Source: Helicobacteraceae bacterium | GTDB lineage: Bacteria > Campylobacterota > Campylobacteria > Campylobacterales > Sulfurimonadaceae | Assembly: GCA_027057185.1 (NCBI GenBank) | Contig: JALUJE010000048.1 | Span: 1 to 13,687 of the forward strand | Reading direction: 5' to 3' | Length of the DNA: 13,687 nucleotides | In this document: positions 6,145-13,687 of the stretch, piece by piece | Numbering within the stretch: the stretch's first letter is position 1 | Layout: every line of letters begins with the position of its first letter | The notes under the pieces: generated by a model | The model's input: the letters and a program-made list of their open reading frames with translations, nothing else | What the model was told of the DNA's origin: nothing | Databases searched by the model: none | Program-made: the position numbers and the translations under genes

Positions 6145-8040
6145 TTAGAGCGCTTTGCTCATAATATGGTTGAGTCGGCTCAAGAACTCAGGAGTATCAT
6201 CAAGTTCCATACCATTGGAGAGTTTTGCCTGATCCAGAAGTACCAGTGCCGCATCGTTAATGAGGTTTTGATCGGCAGCATCTTTGAGCTTCTTAATCAG
6301 ATCATGTTTCGGGTTAATCTGAAGGATTGGTTTGATTTCAGGAACGTCACCGCCCATTTGTCCCATTTGTCGCATCATCTGTGCCATCATGTAGTTTGGA
6401 TCTTCTTTGTCTTCTTTCAGAGCCACAGGTGATTCTGTCAGATCATGGGTGATTTCGACTTTTTTAACCCGTTCACCTAAGATGTCACTAAGCTCTTTGG
6501 TGAAGGGTTCAAACTCTTTTTTCAGCGTTTCATCTTCGTGTTTCTCTTCATCACTCTCTTCAAATTTGGCGTCGCTGACATTGACAAACTTATATTCTTT
6601 GTATTCAGTAACCATAGGAAAGACAATGGTGTCAATCTCTTCGTTAAGAATGAGCACGTCAAGATTTTTGGCTTTAAAGCGCTCTAGTGCCGGTGAACTT
6701 TTGAGCATGGAGAGAGAACTTTTACCCGTAATGTAGTAGATCTCTTTTTTCTCTTCGTCAACATTTTTGACAAACTCTTCAATACTGACAAGATCGTCAC
6801 CTTCGAGAGTATTGAAACGCAAGAGCTCTAAAATTCGCTCTTTGTTTCCATGGTCACTGTAGAGCCCCTCTTTGAGAACATTACCGAATTCAGCATAGAA
6901 TGTTGCATATTTCTCGGCATCTTTTTTTGCCATTTTTGCTAACTCGGAGAGCACTTTTTTAACGGAGGCATTTTTAATTTTTGCCATGACCGGATTGCTT
7001 TGGAGAATTTCACGACTGACATTAAGCGGCAGATCTTTAGAGTCAATGACCCCTTTCAAGAAACGCAGGTAAGTCGGCATCAACTCTTTGTCGTCGTCGG
7101 TGATGAAGACGCGGTTGATGTAGAGTTTAATTCCCGGTTCGTAGTCAACCCGGTAGAGATCCATCGGAGCACGTGAGGGAATGTAAAAGAGTGTCGTATA
7201 CTCAATAGCACCTTCGGCTCTGTTATGCATCCATGCCAGAGGTTCATCAGAATTGTGGGCAATGCTTTGGTAAAAATCTTGATACTCTTCATCACTGATC
7301 TCATTTTTTGGGATGGTCCACAGGGCATTGGCCTTGTTGATCTGCTCGTTGAGAGTTTCAGTTTTTGACGGGGTAATCTCTTTACCCTCATCATCTGTTT
7401 CGGCAGGAATGTAGTGCTCTTTATCCATAAAGATTGGGAACGGAATATGGTTGGAGTATTTTTTAATGATACTCTCAATACGGTGAGGTTCTAAAAATTC
7501 GCTCTCATCATCGTTAAGATACAGTATGATGGTCGTACCGTGACCTTCCCGTTGGGCTTCGACAATCTCAAACTCTCCGTCACCGGTGCTGCTCCACTGG
7601 TATGCCTCTGTTTCACCCGCTTTTTTGGAAATGACGTCTACTTTATGTGCCACCATGAACGAAGCATAAAAACCTACACCAAACTGACCGATGAGCTGAG
7701 AGTCTTTCTTGGCATCACCGCTCAGATTTTCAATAAAGGCTTTGGTTCCCGATTTTGCAATGGTACCAATATTTTCAATGAGATCTTCATTGTTCATCCC
7801 GATACCGGTGTCACTGATAGTAAGCGTTTTTGCCTCTTTATCGAGGGCAATGTCGATACGTGGCGTAAATGCGATCTTTTTATAGTCATCATCAGTCAAG
7901 GTTAACATATTGAGCTTGTCGAGTGCGTCCGATGCATTTGAGATTAACTCACGCAGGAAAATCTCTTTGTTAGAATAGAGTGAGTGAATCATGAGATGTA
8001 GTATCTGATTGGCTTCGGTTTGAAACTTATGTGTTGCCAT
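6145..8040 (-). CDS. htpG: Molecular chaperone HtpG (bacterial Hsp90)
   Basis: Full-length 631-residue cytosolic Hsp90, an ATP-dependent dimeric chaperone that remodels client proteins under stress. The N-terminal GHKL ATPase domain shows E31 and N35 in FLRELISNASDAL, D77 in SDTGIGM, and the lid/glycine motif GQFGVGFYASF at 118-128. The middle domain carries LPLNVSREILQ, whose arginine contacts ATP in the family. The C-terminal dimerisation domain ends near the stop and includes the Met-rich MAQMMRQMGQMGG, an amphipathic region. There is no eukaryotic charged linker or MEEVD tail, as expected in bacteria. The ATG at 8038-8040 has AGAAGG 7 bases upstream. The gene has its own promoter, converges on the amidohydrolase and follows truA by 103 bases on the same strand. 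Confidence 0.97.
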   Translation of the reverse strand: MATHKFQTEANQILHLMIHSLYSNKEIFLRELISNASDALDKLNMLTLTDDDYKKIAFTPRIDIALDKEAKTLTISDTGIGMNNEDLIENIGTIAKSGTKAFIENLSGDAKKDSQLIGQFGVGFYASFMVAHKVDVISKKAGETEAYQWSSTGDGEFEIVEAQREGHGTTIILYLNDDESEFLEPHRIESIIKKYSNHIPFPIFMDKEHYIPAETDDEGKEITPSKTETLNEQINKANALWTIPKNEISDEEYQDFYQSIAHNSDEPLAWMHNRAEGAIEYTTLFYIPSRAPMDLYRVDYEPGIKLYINRVFITDDDKELMPTYLRFLKGVIDSKDLPLNVSREILQSNPVMAKIKNASVKKVLSELAKMAKKDAEKYATFYAEFGNVLKEGLYSDHGNKERILELLRFNTLEGDDLVSIEEFVKNVDEEKKEIYYITGKSSLSMLKSSPALERFKAKNLDVLILNEEIDTIVFPMVTEYKEYKFVNVSDAKFEESDEEKHEDETLKKEFEPFTKELSDILGERVKKVEITHDLTESPVALKEDKEDPNYMMAQMMRQMGQMGGDVPEIKPILQINPKHDLIKKLKDAADQNLINDAALVLLDQAKLSNGMELDDTPEFLSRLNHIMSKAL

Positions 8041-8068
8041 AAATAATCCTTCTAAAATTTTTTAGAGA

Positions 8069-8097
8069 AGTATAGCAAAAAATGTTAACAATTGCAA
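8069..8097 (-). promoter_or_regulatory. Predicted sigma-70 promoter of htpG
   Basis: Read on the minus strand, TTGCAA (8092-8097) and TATACT (8069-8074) are separated by exactly 17 bases. They match the -35 and -10 consensus at 4 and 5 of 6 positions. Transcription would begin near 8062 and give a leader of about 22 bases carrying the AGAAGG ribosome site. I find neither the CIRCE (HrcA) nor the HAIR (HspR) inverted repeat in 8041-8143, so the usual heat-shock repressors are not visibly involved. Confidence 0.65.
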
Positions 8098-8143
8098 GTT
8101 ATATCAATTAAGCTTAGTCTATATGACTAAAGTTGATTTAGTT

Positions 8144-8875
8144 TTAGGAGTGATAGTTAATACCGGAAAGATAGAGTCCATAATGTGGAGCCAGACGGCT
8201 ACAATGGCGTTTTTTACCCTGTAATTGTTCTATGAGCTGTGTAACAGTGGCGTTTCCCTGACCGATTTCAAGTAGAAAATGGACCATCATACGTATTTGA
8301 CTTCGTAAAAAGCCGTTAGCTTCAAAGGTTAGTACAAGATAGTGTCGATGACGATATGCTCGAGTTGTATAGATATGACGTTCAAAATTTTTGATGGTAG
8401 AACCATTTTTTTTGAACATTTCAAAGTTGTGCGAGCCTTCAAACACAGTAATGGCTTGTTGGATACGTTGAAAGTCAAGTTTGGGTACAAACGTTACCAG
8501 GTCTGCCTCAAAAGGGTTAGGGTCATTTTCAGACATAATATAGCGGTAGCGCCGTTTTTTAGCGCTGTATCGTGCATGGAAGCTATCACTCACCGCCTCA
8601 AGGTGTTTAATACGAATGGAGTGGGGCAGTCGGTAGGAAAGGGCATGTTTAAGTTTCTCAAGATCACTCCAGTACGGTGGTAAATCTACATGTAAAACCT
8701 GAGCCGTTGCATGAACACCACGATCGGTACGCCCTGAAGCAACCGGAATATTACGAATGTTGAGTTGCTCCAATGCGTTGATAAATGTGCCTAACACGGT
8801 GGGTAGCATGCCAGGTTGCTGTTGCGAGCCCATGAAGTGAGCACCATGGTAACTTATGGTAATTTTACAGCGCAT
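8144..8875 (-). CDS. truA: tRNA pseudouridine synthase A
   Basis: A 243-residue enzyme that converts uridines 38-40 of the tRNA anticodon arm to pseudouridine. The N-terminal part has the family start ITISYHGAHFMGSQQQPG. The catalytic aspartate is D51, in SGRTDRGVHATAQV. The C-terminal half shows the conserved FEANGFLRSQIRMMVHFLLEIGQG. Length is within the usual 240-270. Its ATG overlaps the stop of the preceding permease gene by one base (TAATG), and no strong ribosome site is seen, so translation probably restarts from the upstream gene. It is the last gene of the glmU-to-truA cluster. Confidence 0.95.
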   Translation of the reverse strand: MRCKITISYHGAHFMGSQQQPGMLPTVLGTFINALEQLNIRNIPVASGRTDRGVHATAQVLHVDLPPYWSDLEKLKHALSYRLPHSIRIKHLEAVSDSFHARYSAKKRRYRYIMSENDPNPFEADLVTFVPKLDFQRIQQAITVFEGSHNFEMFKKNGSTIKNFERHIYTTRAYRHRHYLVLTFEANGFLRSQIRMMVHFLLEIGQGNATVTQLIEQLQGKKRHCSRLAPHYGLYLSGINYHS

Positions 8876-9906
8876 TAGAAGCGTGCCACAACTTTTGTAC
8901 GGTAGAGGTAGTAGGTAACGCCAAGCCAGACCAGTACCACCAGTGGCACGGCATAAAATTCCAGTGGTCTATTGAGTGTCATTGCTGCACCGTAATAGAG
9001 CAAAATAGTGATGAAAATGGAGAGGTAAAGGTGCCCTTGCTGATGCCGGGCATTGACAATACCGATGCCCATAACGGTAAAAAGACTTAAGAGCGGAAAC
9101 AGGCTTAAGATTGTGTACATGGCAAGGCGGCGATGTTTACGCTTTTGAATATGTTTCGAGTCATCTGCGGCAATCCAAAAGGCAATAGGATTTTCATATT
9201 TATTGAGTTTCATTTTCATCATATCGTTAATGATCATGGAGGAAAAATTCATTTGCGAAAGAGAGTGGTCGGTATAACTGTAGCCTTCGCCAGAGTGCAG
9301 TTGAAGTTTCATAATACCATTTTGGCTGATCACCTCGGCCTGTTTGGCACCGATAAGAATTTCCTCATCATCACTCTTGTGAAATAAAAAGACATCGCCG
9401 TAATTGCCATGTTTATCATCGTTACCGATGTAGAGCATCCAGTCACCAAAACTGTGCCCAAACTCAGAGGCACCCAGATTAAATTTTGCTTCACTGGTTT
9501 TGTACTGAATGAAATTGGTGGAGAGAATTTTGGCATGGGGAAAGAGAATCAGTACAATAAAAAAGAGTGTTACGGTTAGAATGAGAGCGGGGAAAAGCAG
9601 AATTTTCATGATTTGTGCGGGTTGAATACCTAGAGCAAAGACTACCGTCATTTCATTGTCACTGGAAAGTTTGTGTAAGGACATTGCCGCACCAATGAAA
9701 AAGGTGATGGGCAGTGTATAAAACAGTAAGTCCGGCAGTACGAACATATAGAGTTTTAGCATTTCGCTCAAGCTGAGTTGAATAATGGCCGTCATGGTAG
9801 CAAGTTTAATAATAAATACGACCGATGCAATCGAAAAAAGCGGCAAAAAAATTGAGAAAAAGAGTAAAGAAAAGTTACTGAGGATGTAACTTTTTAATTT
9901 ATCCAT
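8875..9906 (-). CDS. LptF/LptG (YjgP/YjgQ) family permease
   Basis: A 343-residue inner-membrane protein of the YjgP/YjgQ family. Its members, LptF and LptG, form the transmembrane core of the LptB2FG ABC machine that pulls lipopolysaccharide out of the inner membrane. Three hydrophobic helices lie in about residues 15-125, and the family motif LSSDNEMTVVFALGI sits between helices 2 and 3. A soluble periplasmic beta-rich domain covers about 130-250, and three more helices lie from about 262 to 335. I cannot say from sequence whether this is the LptF or LptG partner, and the second subunit is not in the window. Its ATG lies 8 bases inside the prepilin peptidase gene, with only a weak ribosome site, so it is probably coupled. 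Confidence 0.88.
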   Translation of the reverse strand: MDKLKSYILSNFSLLFFSIFLPLFSIASVVFIIKLATMTAIIQLSLSEMLKLYMFVLPDLLFYTLPITFFIGAAMSLHKLSSDNEMTVVFALGIQPAQIMKILLFPALILTVTLFFIVLILFPHAKILSTNFIQYKTSEAKFNLGASEFGHSFGDWMLYIGNDDKHGNYGDVFLFHKSDDEEILIGAKQAEVISQNGIMKLQLHSGEGYSYTDHSLSQMNFSSMIINDMMKMKLNKYENPIAFWIAADDSKHIQKRKHRRLAMYTILSLFPLLSLFTVMGIGIVNARHQQGHLYLSIFITILLYYGAAMTLNRPLEFYAVPLVVLVWLGVTYYLYRTKVVARF

Positions 9907-10648
9907 ACATGCGATCCAGATAATTCATAATGGGCGTATCAAAGATAAAAACAATCCATGTAGCCATTGCCAAAAAAGGAATGAACGGTACCTGTTTACT
10001 CTCATCGGTCTCGTTACGTAGCAGCATCATTGCAGGCAATGCAAGTAGGGCTGAGAGAAAGATGGCAACAAGTGTGAGCTTGACGCCCAGCAGAGCACCC
10101 ATGGTCGCAGCAATCATGATGTCGGCTTCTCCCATGGCTTCTTGTTTGATGATGTATGAGATGTAAAAGCGCAGTAACGAAAAAGCTCCGGCAAAGAGTA
10201 GGGCATTGATGGCATGCTCACTTAGCATCTCAAAAGAAAAGACACTGACAATGGCCAGACTCAGTGCGAGAAGGTTGAGACTATCAGGTACCATTTTGTA
10301 GTAAAAATCTATGATACTCAAGGTAAGTAGCATTAAAAATGCCAGTGCAATACCCAGTGTGGGGACGGCAATGCCCATTTTCATGAAAACGGCTAAAAAG
10401 ATAATACCGCTAAGCAGTTCTACCATAGGGTACTGCGGTGAAATTTTTGCTTCACAAAAGGCACACTTTCCTTTGAGGAGCAGCCAGGAAATAATGGGAA
10501 TGTTGTGCCAGGGTTTGAGTGGCGTTTTACATGTAACGCAGTGAGATGCGGGGAATGCAACGTTTTCATCTTTGGGGATGCGGACAATTAAGACATTTAA
10601 AAACGAACCAATGAGTGCACCCAGCACAAAGATAAAGACATATTCCAC
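9899..10648 (-). CDS. pilD: Type IV prepilin peptidase / N-methyltransferase (A24 family)
   Basis: A 249-residue membrane aspartyl protease that cleaves the leader from type IV pilin-like proteins and methylates the new N-terminus, serving pili, type II secretion or DNA uptake. The N-terminal methylase domain includes GSFLNVLIVRIP and two zinc-binding CxxC pairs, C37/C40 and C62/C65. The two catalytic aspartates are expected at D114 in SIIDFYYKMVPD and D176 in GEADIMIAA, both matching family motifs. About eight hydrophobic helices are visible, and length is normal. The start codon is GTG, supported by a near-perfect GGAGGAG 7 bases upstream. No pilin genes are in the window, so the client pathway is unknown. 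The gene overlaps its neighbours by 1 and 8 bases. Confidence 0.94.
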   Translation of the reverse strand: MEYVFIFVLGALIGSFLNVLIVRIPKDENVAFPASHCVTCKTPLKPWHNIPIISWLLLKGKCAFCEAKISPQYPMVELLSGIIFLAVFMKMGIAVPTLGIALAFLMLLTLSIIDFYYKMVPDSLNLLALSLAIVSVFSFEMLSEHAINALLFAGAFSLLRFYISYIIKQEAMGEADIMIAATMGALLGVKLTLVAIFLSALLALPAMMLLRNETDESKQVPFIPFLAMATWIVFIFDTPIMNYLDRMYG

Positions 10649-11328
10649 TATTTAACTCCTCCAAAGCGACGCTCAATGGTTTTAAAGTCGCTAATTATAC
10701 TCTCTAATTCGACAGATGTAAAATCCGGCCATAAAGTATCGGTAAAAAACAATTCTGCATAAGCCGATTGCCATAAAAGATAGTTTGAGAGTCGATGATC
10801 CCCTCCGGTACGAATAAAAAGGTCGACATCTTTTTGACAATCAAGTGCCGAGGTAATGTCGGTTTCAGTCACTTCGGAGCAGGACTTGTTAATACGGTTA
10901 ACGGCGCGTACAAGCTCGTCGCGTGCGCCGTAATTCAGTGCAAGAGACTGAACCAGTCCGGTACACGTTTTGGTTTCTTGTTCTGTTGTGAGAATGATTT
11001 TTTGAAGTTTTTTGGAAAATTTACCAATATTGCCGATGGCCTTGAATTTGACATTGTTGTTCAAATAGAAGGGAAGCTCTTTTTTGAGGTATTTTCCCAG
11101 GAGTTTCATTAAAAATTCAACTTCCAGTGCCGGACGTTTCCAGTTTTCGGTACTAAAAGCGTACAGAGTGAGCTGTTTGACTTCTTTGTGATTGGAGCAG
11201 AATGTTGTAACATCACGAACGACTTCAGCGCCACGTTCATGACCGGCAATACGCTGACGTCCACGGTTTTGTGCCCAGCGTCCGTTTCCGTCCATAACAA
11301 TGGCAACATGATTCACCTTATTTGCCAT
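10648..11328 (-). CDS. uppS: Undecaprenyl diphosphate synthase (cis-prenyltransferase)
   Basis: A 226-residue cytosolic enzyme that adds eight isopentenyl units to farnesyl diphosphate in cis. It makes the C55 lipid that carries peptidoglycan and O-antigen precursors. The first conserved region reads HVAIVMDGNGRWAQNRG, with the catalytic Mg-binding D13. Later come LTLYAFSTENWKRP (family region III) and LFIRTGGDHRLSNYLLWQSAYAELFF (family region V), whose arginines bind diphosphate. In region V the usual GGE is GGD, a conservative change. The length is near the usual 225-250. The ATG has GGAGG 6 bases upstream and lies 11 bases inside coaBC; the stop TAG overlaps the next start by one base. Confidence 0.96.
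   Translation of the reverse strand: MANKVNHVAIVMDGNGRWAQNRGRQRIAGHERGAEVVRDVTTFCSNHKEVKQLTLYAFSTENWKRPALEVEFLMKLLGKYLKKELPFYLNNNVKFKAIGNIGKFSKKLQKIILTTEQETKTCTGLVQSLALNYGARDELVRAVNRINKSCSEVTETDITSALDCQKDVDLFIRTGGDHRLSNYLLWQSAYAELFFTDTLWPDFTSVELESIISDFKTIERRFGGVK
10656..10662 (-). promoter_or_regulatory. Strong Shine-Dalgarno site deciding the prepilin peptidase GTG start
   Basis: On the minus strand GGAGGAG lies 7 bases before the GTG at 10646-10648, inside the last codons of uppS (the GGV of RRFGGVK). The uppS stop and this start share one base in TAGTG. The strong site compensates for the GTG start and fixes the N-terminus as MEYVFIF. Confidence 0.75.
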
Positions 11329-12586
11329 GCAGTGCCTCCAGCAGATTTAGAGAGAGGCTGAGTTTGTCTTGCTTGTCCAACGTGATGTCTTCTGTTTTGG
11401 TAATGAGGGTTAGCGCGTTGTCATGAGTACCGAAACTTTTGGAATCGCGTAGAAGATTGAGACAGACTGCATCCACTTTTTTGTGTTCGAGCAGTGCTTT
11501 GGCATGCGCATAGGCGTGCGCTTCATCCATTTCAGCTTTAAAGGCCACGGTAATGATGCCCTCTTTGTCAATACTTTGTAATAGATCGATGTTCTCTTTG
11601 AGTTCAAGTGCGTAGTTTTCCGTGAGCATTGCCTTTTTAAGTTTGCCTTGTTGCGGAAATTTCGGAACATAGTCACTGACCGCTGCTGCCATAAAAAGGT
11701 AAGGCTCTTTTTGAATCAGATGAATCTGCTCTTCGTTCATTAATGATGCTTTGCTTAACACTCCTTTTTTGGCAATACGAATGGAGTCGTTGAGATATTC
11801 TAACATCTCAGTGCTTGCTTCTACATGTATTTTATGCATGCCACGTGGCAAATTGGGTTCAAAACGGGTGGCAATAAGGTTGACATCGGCACCCTTAAGA
11901 TAGAGTGCGGTCGCAAGCGACGATGCCATTTTTCCACTCGAAAAGTTGCTTAGGTAGCGCACATCGTCAATTTTTTCAATGGTGCCGCCTCCGGTGACTA
12001 TTACCCGGCGGTGTTCCCAGTACGCGTCTTTCAAGAGTAGTCGTGCGGCATGGTAGAAAATATCTGAAGGCTCTGCCATGGCACCATCACCCGTAGTTTG
12101 ACATGCCAGTTCTTTGACCTGAGTCGGTACGATTTCGTAGTTGGCAATACCAAGCATTTTTAGATTGGCTTTTGTTATGGGGTTTTCCAACATGTGGGTA
12201 TTGGCGGAGGGGGCAATAAGTTTTATTTTTGGGTCGGCAAGGGCGCACTGTAGCAGTAGATTGTCGCTAATGGCATTGGAGAGCTTGGCAATGGTATTGG
12301 CACTGCACGGAGCAATGACAAAGAGATCGGCCCAGGCAACTGTTTGAATATGATTGTGGTCGCTACTCCACGATTCACTCTGCTCATCGAGAACCTCATG
12401 GCGGCTTAGTGCTTCAAAACTCAGCGGTGTAACAAATTTTTTGGCAGCATCACTCATGACGATCCTGACATCGGCACCTGCTTTAATGAACAGCCGCACC
12501 AAGTCGAGTGTTTTGTAGGCGGCAATGGAGCCGGTAACCCCGATGAGAATGTGCTTACCTTGAAGTAAATTTGGAGGTATCAGCAT
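11318..12586 (-). CDS. coaBC: Bifunctional phosphopantothenoylcysteine decarboxylase / phosphopantothenate-cysteine ligase
   Basis: A 422-residue two-domain enzyme for the second and third steps of coenzyme A synthesis from phosphopantothenate. The CoaC flavoprotein domain (about 1-185) begins ILIGVTGSIAAYK. It has the likely catalytic H79 in NHIQ, the PASANT-type motif as PCSANT at 93-98, and the active cysteine C162 in LACQTTGDGAMAEP. The CoaB ligase domain (about 190-422) shows VTGGGTIEKIDDVRYLSN with N214 and SSGK, AAAVSDYVP with the following KLKK, and VAFKAE. Some CoaC motif residues differ from the classical pattern. It starts 6 bases after the glmU stop with no clear ribosome site, and overlaps uppS by 11 bases. 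Confidence 0.95.
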   Translation of the reverse strand: MLIPPNLLQGKHILIGVTGSIAAYKTLDLVRLFIKAGADVRIVMSDAAKKFVTPLSFEALSRHEVLDEQSESWSSDHNHIQTVAWADLFVIAPCSANTIAKLSNAISDNLLLQCALADPKIKLIAPSANTHMLENPITKANLKMLGIANYEIVPTQVKELACQTTGDGAMAEPSDIFYHAARLLLKDAYWEHRRVIVTGGGTIEKIDDVRYLSNFSSGKMASSLATALYLKGADVNLIATRFEPNLPRGMHKIHVEASTEMLEYLNDSIRIAKKGVLSKASLMNEEQIHLIQKEPYLFMAAAVSDYVPKFPQQGKLKKAMLTENYALELKENIDLLQSIDKEGIITVAFKAEMDEAHAYAHAKALLEHKKVDAVCLNLLRDSKSFGTHDNALTLITKTEDITLDKQDKLSLSLNLLEALHGK

Positions 12587-12592
12587 AACAGG

Positions 12593-13687
12593 TTACTTGG
12601 TACCAAAAAACTTATAGAAGAAGTTCTCTACTTTTTTTATGGGGTTTCTGTCAATGGCAAGTGAACCTTGTTCAACTTTGTTGCAAGAAACGGTAGTTCC
12701 GGCGGCAATAAGAACATCATCTTCAATCTCTACTGGAGCTACGAGCTGAGTATCGCTGCCGATAAAGACATTTTTACCGATGAGGGTCTGATATTTCTTT
12801 TTGCCGTCATAATTACAGGTAATAACCCCGGCTCCAATATTGGTGCCCTCACGGGCGATAGTATCACCCAAATAGCTAAGATGACCGGCTTTGACCCCGC
12901 TGAGTGTCGATTTTTTAACCTCGACAAAATTTCCGATATGGGTATCGGTTAGGTTGGATTGCGGACGAATATGCGCTAAGGGTCCGACACTGGAGTTGGT
13001 AATGAGACTTGATTCTATCACGCTATGTGCTTTAATGTGTGATGTGGTAATCGTAGTGTCACCGGTAATGCGTACGCCATTCTCAAGAAGGGATTCTCCA
13101 TCAAATGTAACCCCCTCTTCAATGTAGATGCTCTGGGGCAGTTGCATGCTGACCCCCTGACGCATCCAGAAATTGCGAATGCGCTGTTGCATAATCTCTT
13201 CAGCTGCAGCAAGATCCGCTTTGGAGTTGACCCCCATAAAATGTTCTTCGTCAATCAAAAGCGGCGTAATGGTTCGCTTGTCCTGATTGGCCAATGCAAT
13301 AATATCGGTTAAATAGTACTCTTCTTGAGCATTGTTATTGTCGATTTTTGGAATGTATGTTTCTAAGATCTCTTTTTTAAAGGCGTAAATTCCGGCGTTG
13401 ACATGAGTGATTGCCTTCTCAACCTCGTTGGCATCCTTGTCCTCAACAATACGTTCTACACCGCTGTCAGAGATGACGACTCGACCGTATCCCGAAGGGT
13501 CTTTGAGATCAAAGATGGACATAATAATATCGGCATCTTTGTTTAAAAAGCCCTCAAGAGAGGCGGCGGTAATGAGCGGCATGTCGCCGTTGAGTACCAG
13601 AAGCAGGTCATGTTTGACGGTAACATTTTTTAGGGCACCGCCGGTACCGGGAAAGTTGTCGGCATCTTGTACAACAAAGGTTAAATC
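12593..13687 (-). CDS. glmU: Bifunctional N-acetylglucosamine-1-phosphate uridyltransferase / glucosamine-1-phosphate acetyltransferase (5' partial)
   Basis: The enzyme makes UDP-GlcNAc, the shared precursor of peptidoglycan and lipopolysaccharide. The frame stays open to the window edge, so the Met at 13580-13582 is internal (LVLNGDMPLI) and not the start. 364 residues are visible and about 70 N-terminal residues, including the GTP-like LxxGxGTRM loop, lie outside. The uridyltransferase part shows FPGTGGAL, LNGDMPLI, YGRVV, VNAGIYAF and NNAQEEYYLTDI. The acetyltransferase part is a left-handed beta helix of hexapeptide repeats. It contains VKAGHLSYLGD, with the family's catalytic His, and TNIGAGVITCNYDGKK. 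It is the first visible gene of the minus-strand operon; the promoter is not in the window. Confidence 0.96.
   Translation of the reverse strand, partial: DLTFVVQDADNFPGTGGALKNVTVKHDLLLVLNGDMPLITAASLEGFLNKDADIIMSIFDLKDPSGYGRVVISDSGVERIVEDKDANEVEKAITHVNAGIYAFKKEILETYIPKIDNNNAQEEYYLTDIIALANQDKRTITPLLIDEEHFMGVNSKADLAAAEEIMQQRIRNFWMRQGVSMQLPQSIYIEEGVTFDGESLLENGVRITGDTTITTSHIKAHSVIESSLITNSSVGPLAHIRPQSNLTDTHIGNFVEVKKSTLSGVKAGHLSYLGDTIAREGTNIGAGVITCNYDGKKKYQTLIGKNVFIGSDTQLVAPVEIEDDVLIAAGTTVSCNKVEQGSLAIDRNPIKKVENFFYKFFGTK

Noticed and set aside
6019..6432. Plus-strand frame across the amidohydrolase-htpG junction
   Set aside because: It is antisense to htpG and out of frame with the amidohydrolase; its translation has no family features. 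The other long antisense frames in htpG, truA, uppS, coaBC and glmU fail in the same way.
8051..8066. An A/U-rich stem next to the htpG ribosome site, suggesting an RNA thermometer
   Set aside because: The predicted start near 8062 would leave several bases of the left arm untranscribed, and the stem is short with a 4-base loop.
8114..8130. TTAGTC/GACTAA hairpin after truA as an intrinsic terminator
   Set aside because: Only 6 weak base pairs and no following T-run on the minus strand.
8041..8143. CIRCE or HAIR heat-shock operator upstream of htpG
   Set aside because: Neither the TTAGCACTC/GAGTGCTAA nor the CTTGAGT/ACTCAAG arms are present.
1..13687. Defence system, prophage, CRISPR array, tRNA, rRNA or complete insertion sequence
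   Set aside because: No spaced repeats, cloverleaf sequences, transposase, integrase or nuclease families were recognised on either strand.

Overview
The window looks like a chromosomal segment from a member of the Campylobacterota, probably a free-living sulfur-oxidising relative such as Sulfurimonas or Sulfurovum. This rests on moderate-to-low G+C, codons ending mostly in A/T, and the minus-strand gene order glmU-coaBC-uppS-prepilin peptidase-LptF/G permease-truA. I remember that order from Campylobacter jejuni but could not check it here. The lineage call is an inference.

Region 1 (1-692, plus): the 3' part of an integral-membrane permease of the ABC-3 (ZnuB/MntB-type) metal transporter family. 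It is much richer in G+C than what follows. Region 2 (693-1061): 369 bases without an intact gene. It holds an inverted-repeat element, a remnant of the divalent-cation tolerance gene cutA (its last 31-34 codons only), and a palindrome-bearing promoter for the next gene. Region 3 (1062-6131, plus): three translationally coupled genes. They are a MerR-type regulator with an apparent internal duplication, a 1148-residue three-domain membrane protein (lysophospholipid flippase, PlsC-type acyltransferase and acyl-ACP synthetase fused), and a metal-dependent amidohydrolase of unknown substrate. The first two overlap by 4 nt and the last two by 14 nt. The group looks like a self-regulated phospholipid remodelling or recycling unit. 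It ends at a perfect hairpin that overlaps the amidohydrolase stop codon and faces htpG.

Region 4 (6145-8143, minus): htpG (bacterial Hsp90) with its own recognisable sigma-70 promoter and no CIRCE or HAIR element. Region 5 (8144-13687, minus): a tightly packed operon read right to left. It contains glmU (5' end outside the window), coaBC, uppS, a type IV prepilin peptidase, a YjgP/YjgQ (LptF/LptG) permease and truA. Its genes overlap by 1-11 nt or are 6 nt apart. Several products serve the cell envelope: UDP-GlcNAc, undecaprenyl phosphate, pilin processing and LPS export. CoaBC supplies coenzyme A and TruA modifies tRNA.

Most of the window is ordinary core genome, and I see no defence system, prophage, CRISPR array or RNA gene. 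The parts worth a second look are the scar between 693 and 1061, the regulator with two MerR-like halves, and the co-expressed amidohydrolase beside the lipid-remodelling fusion.
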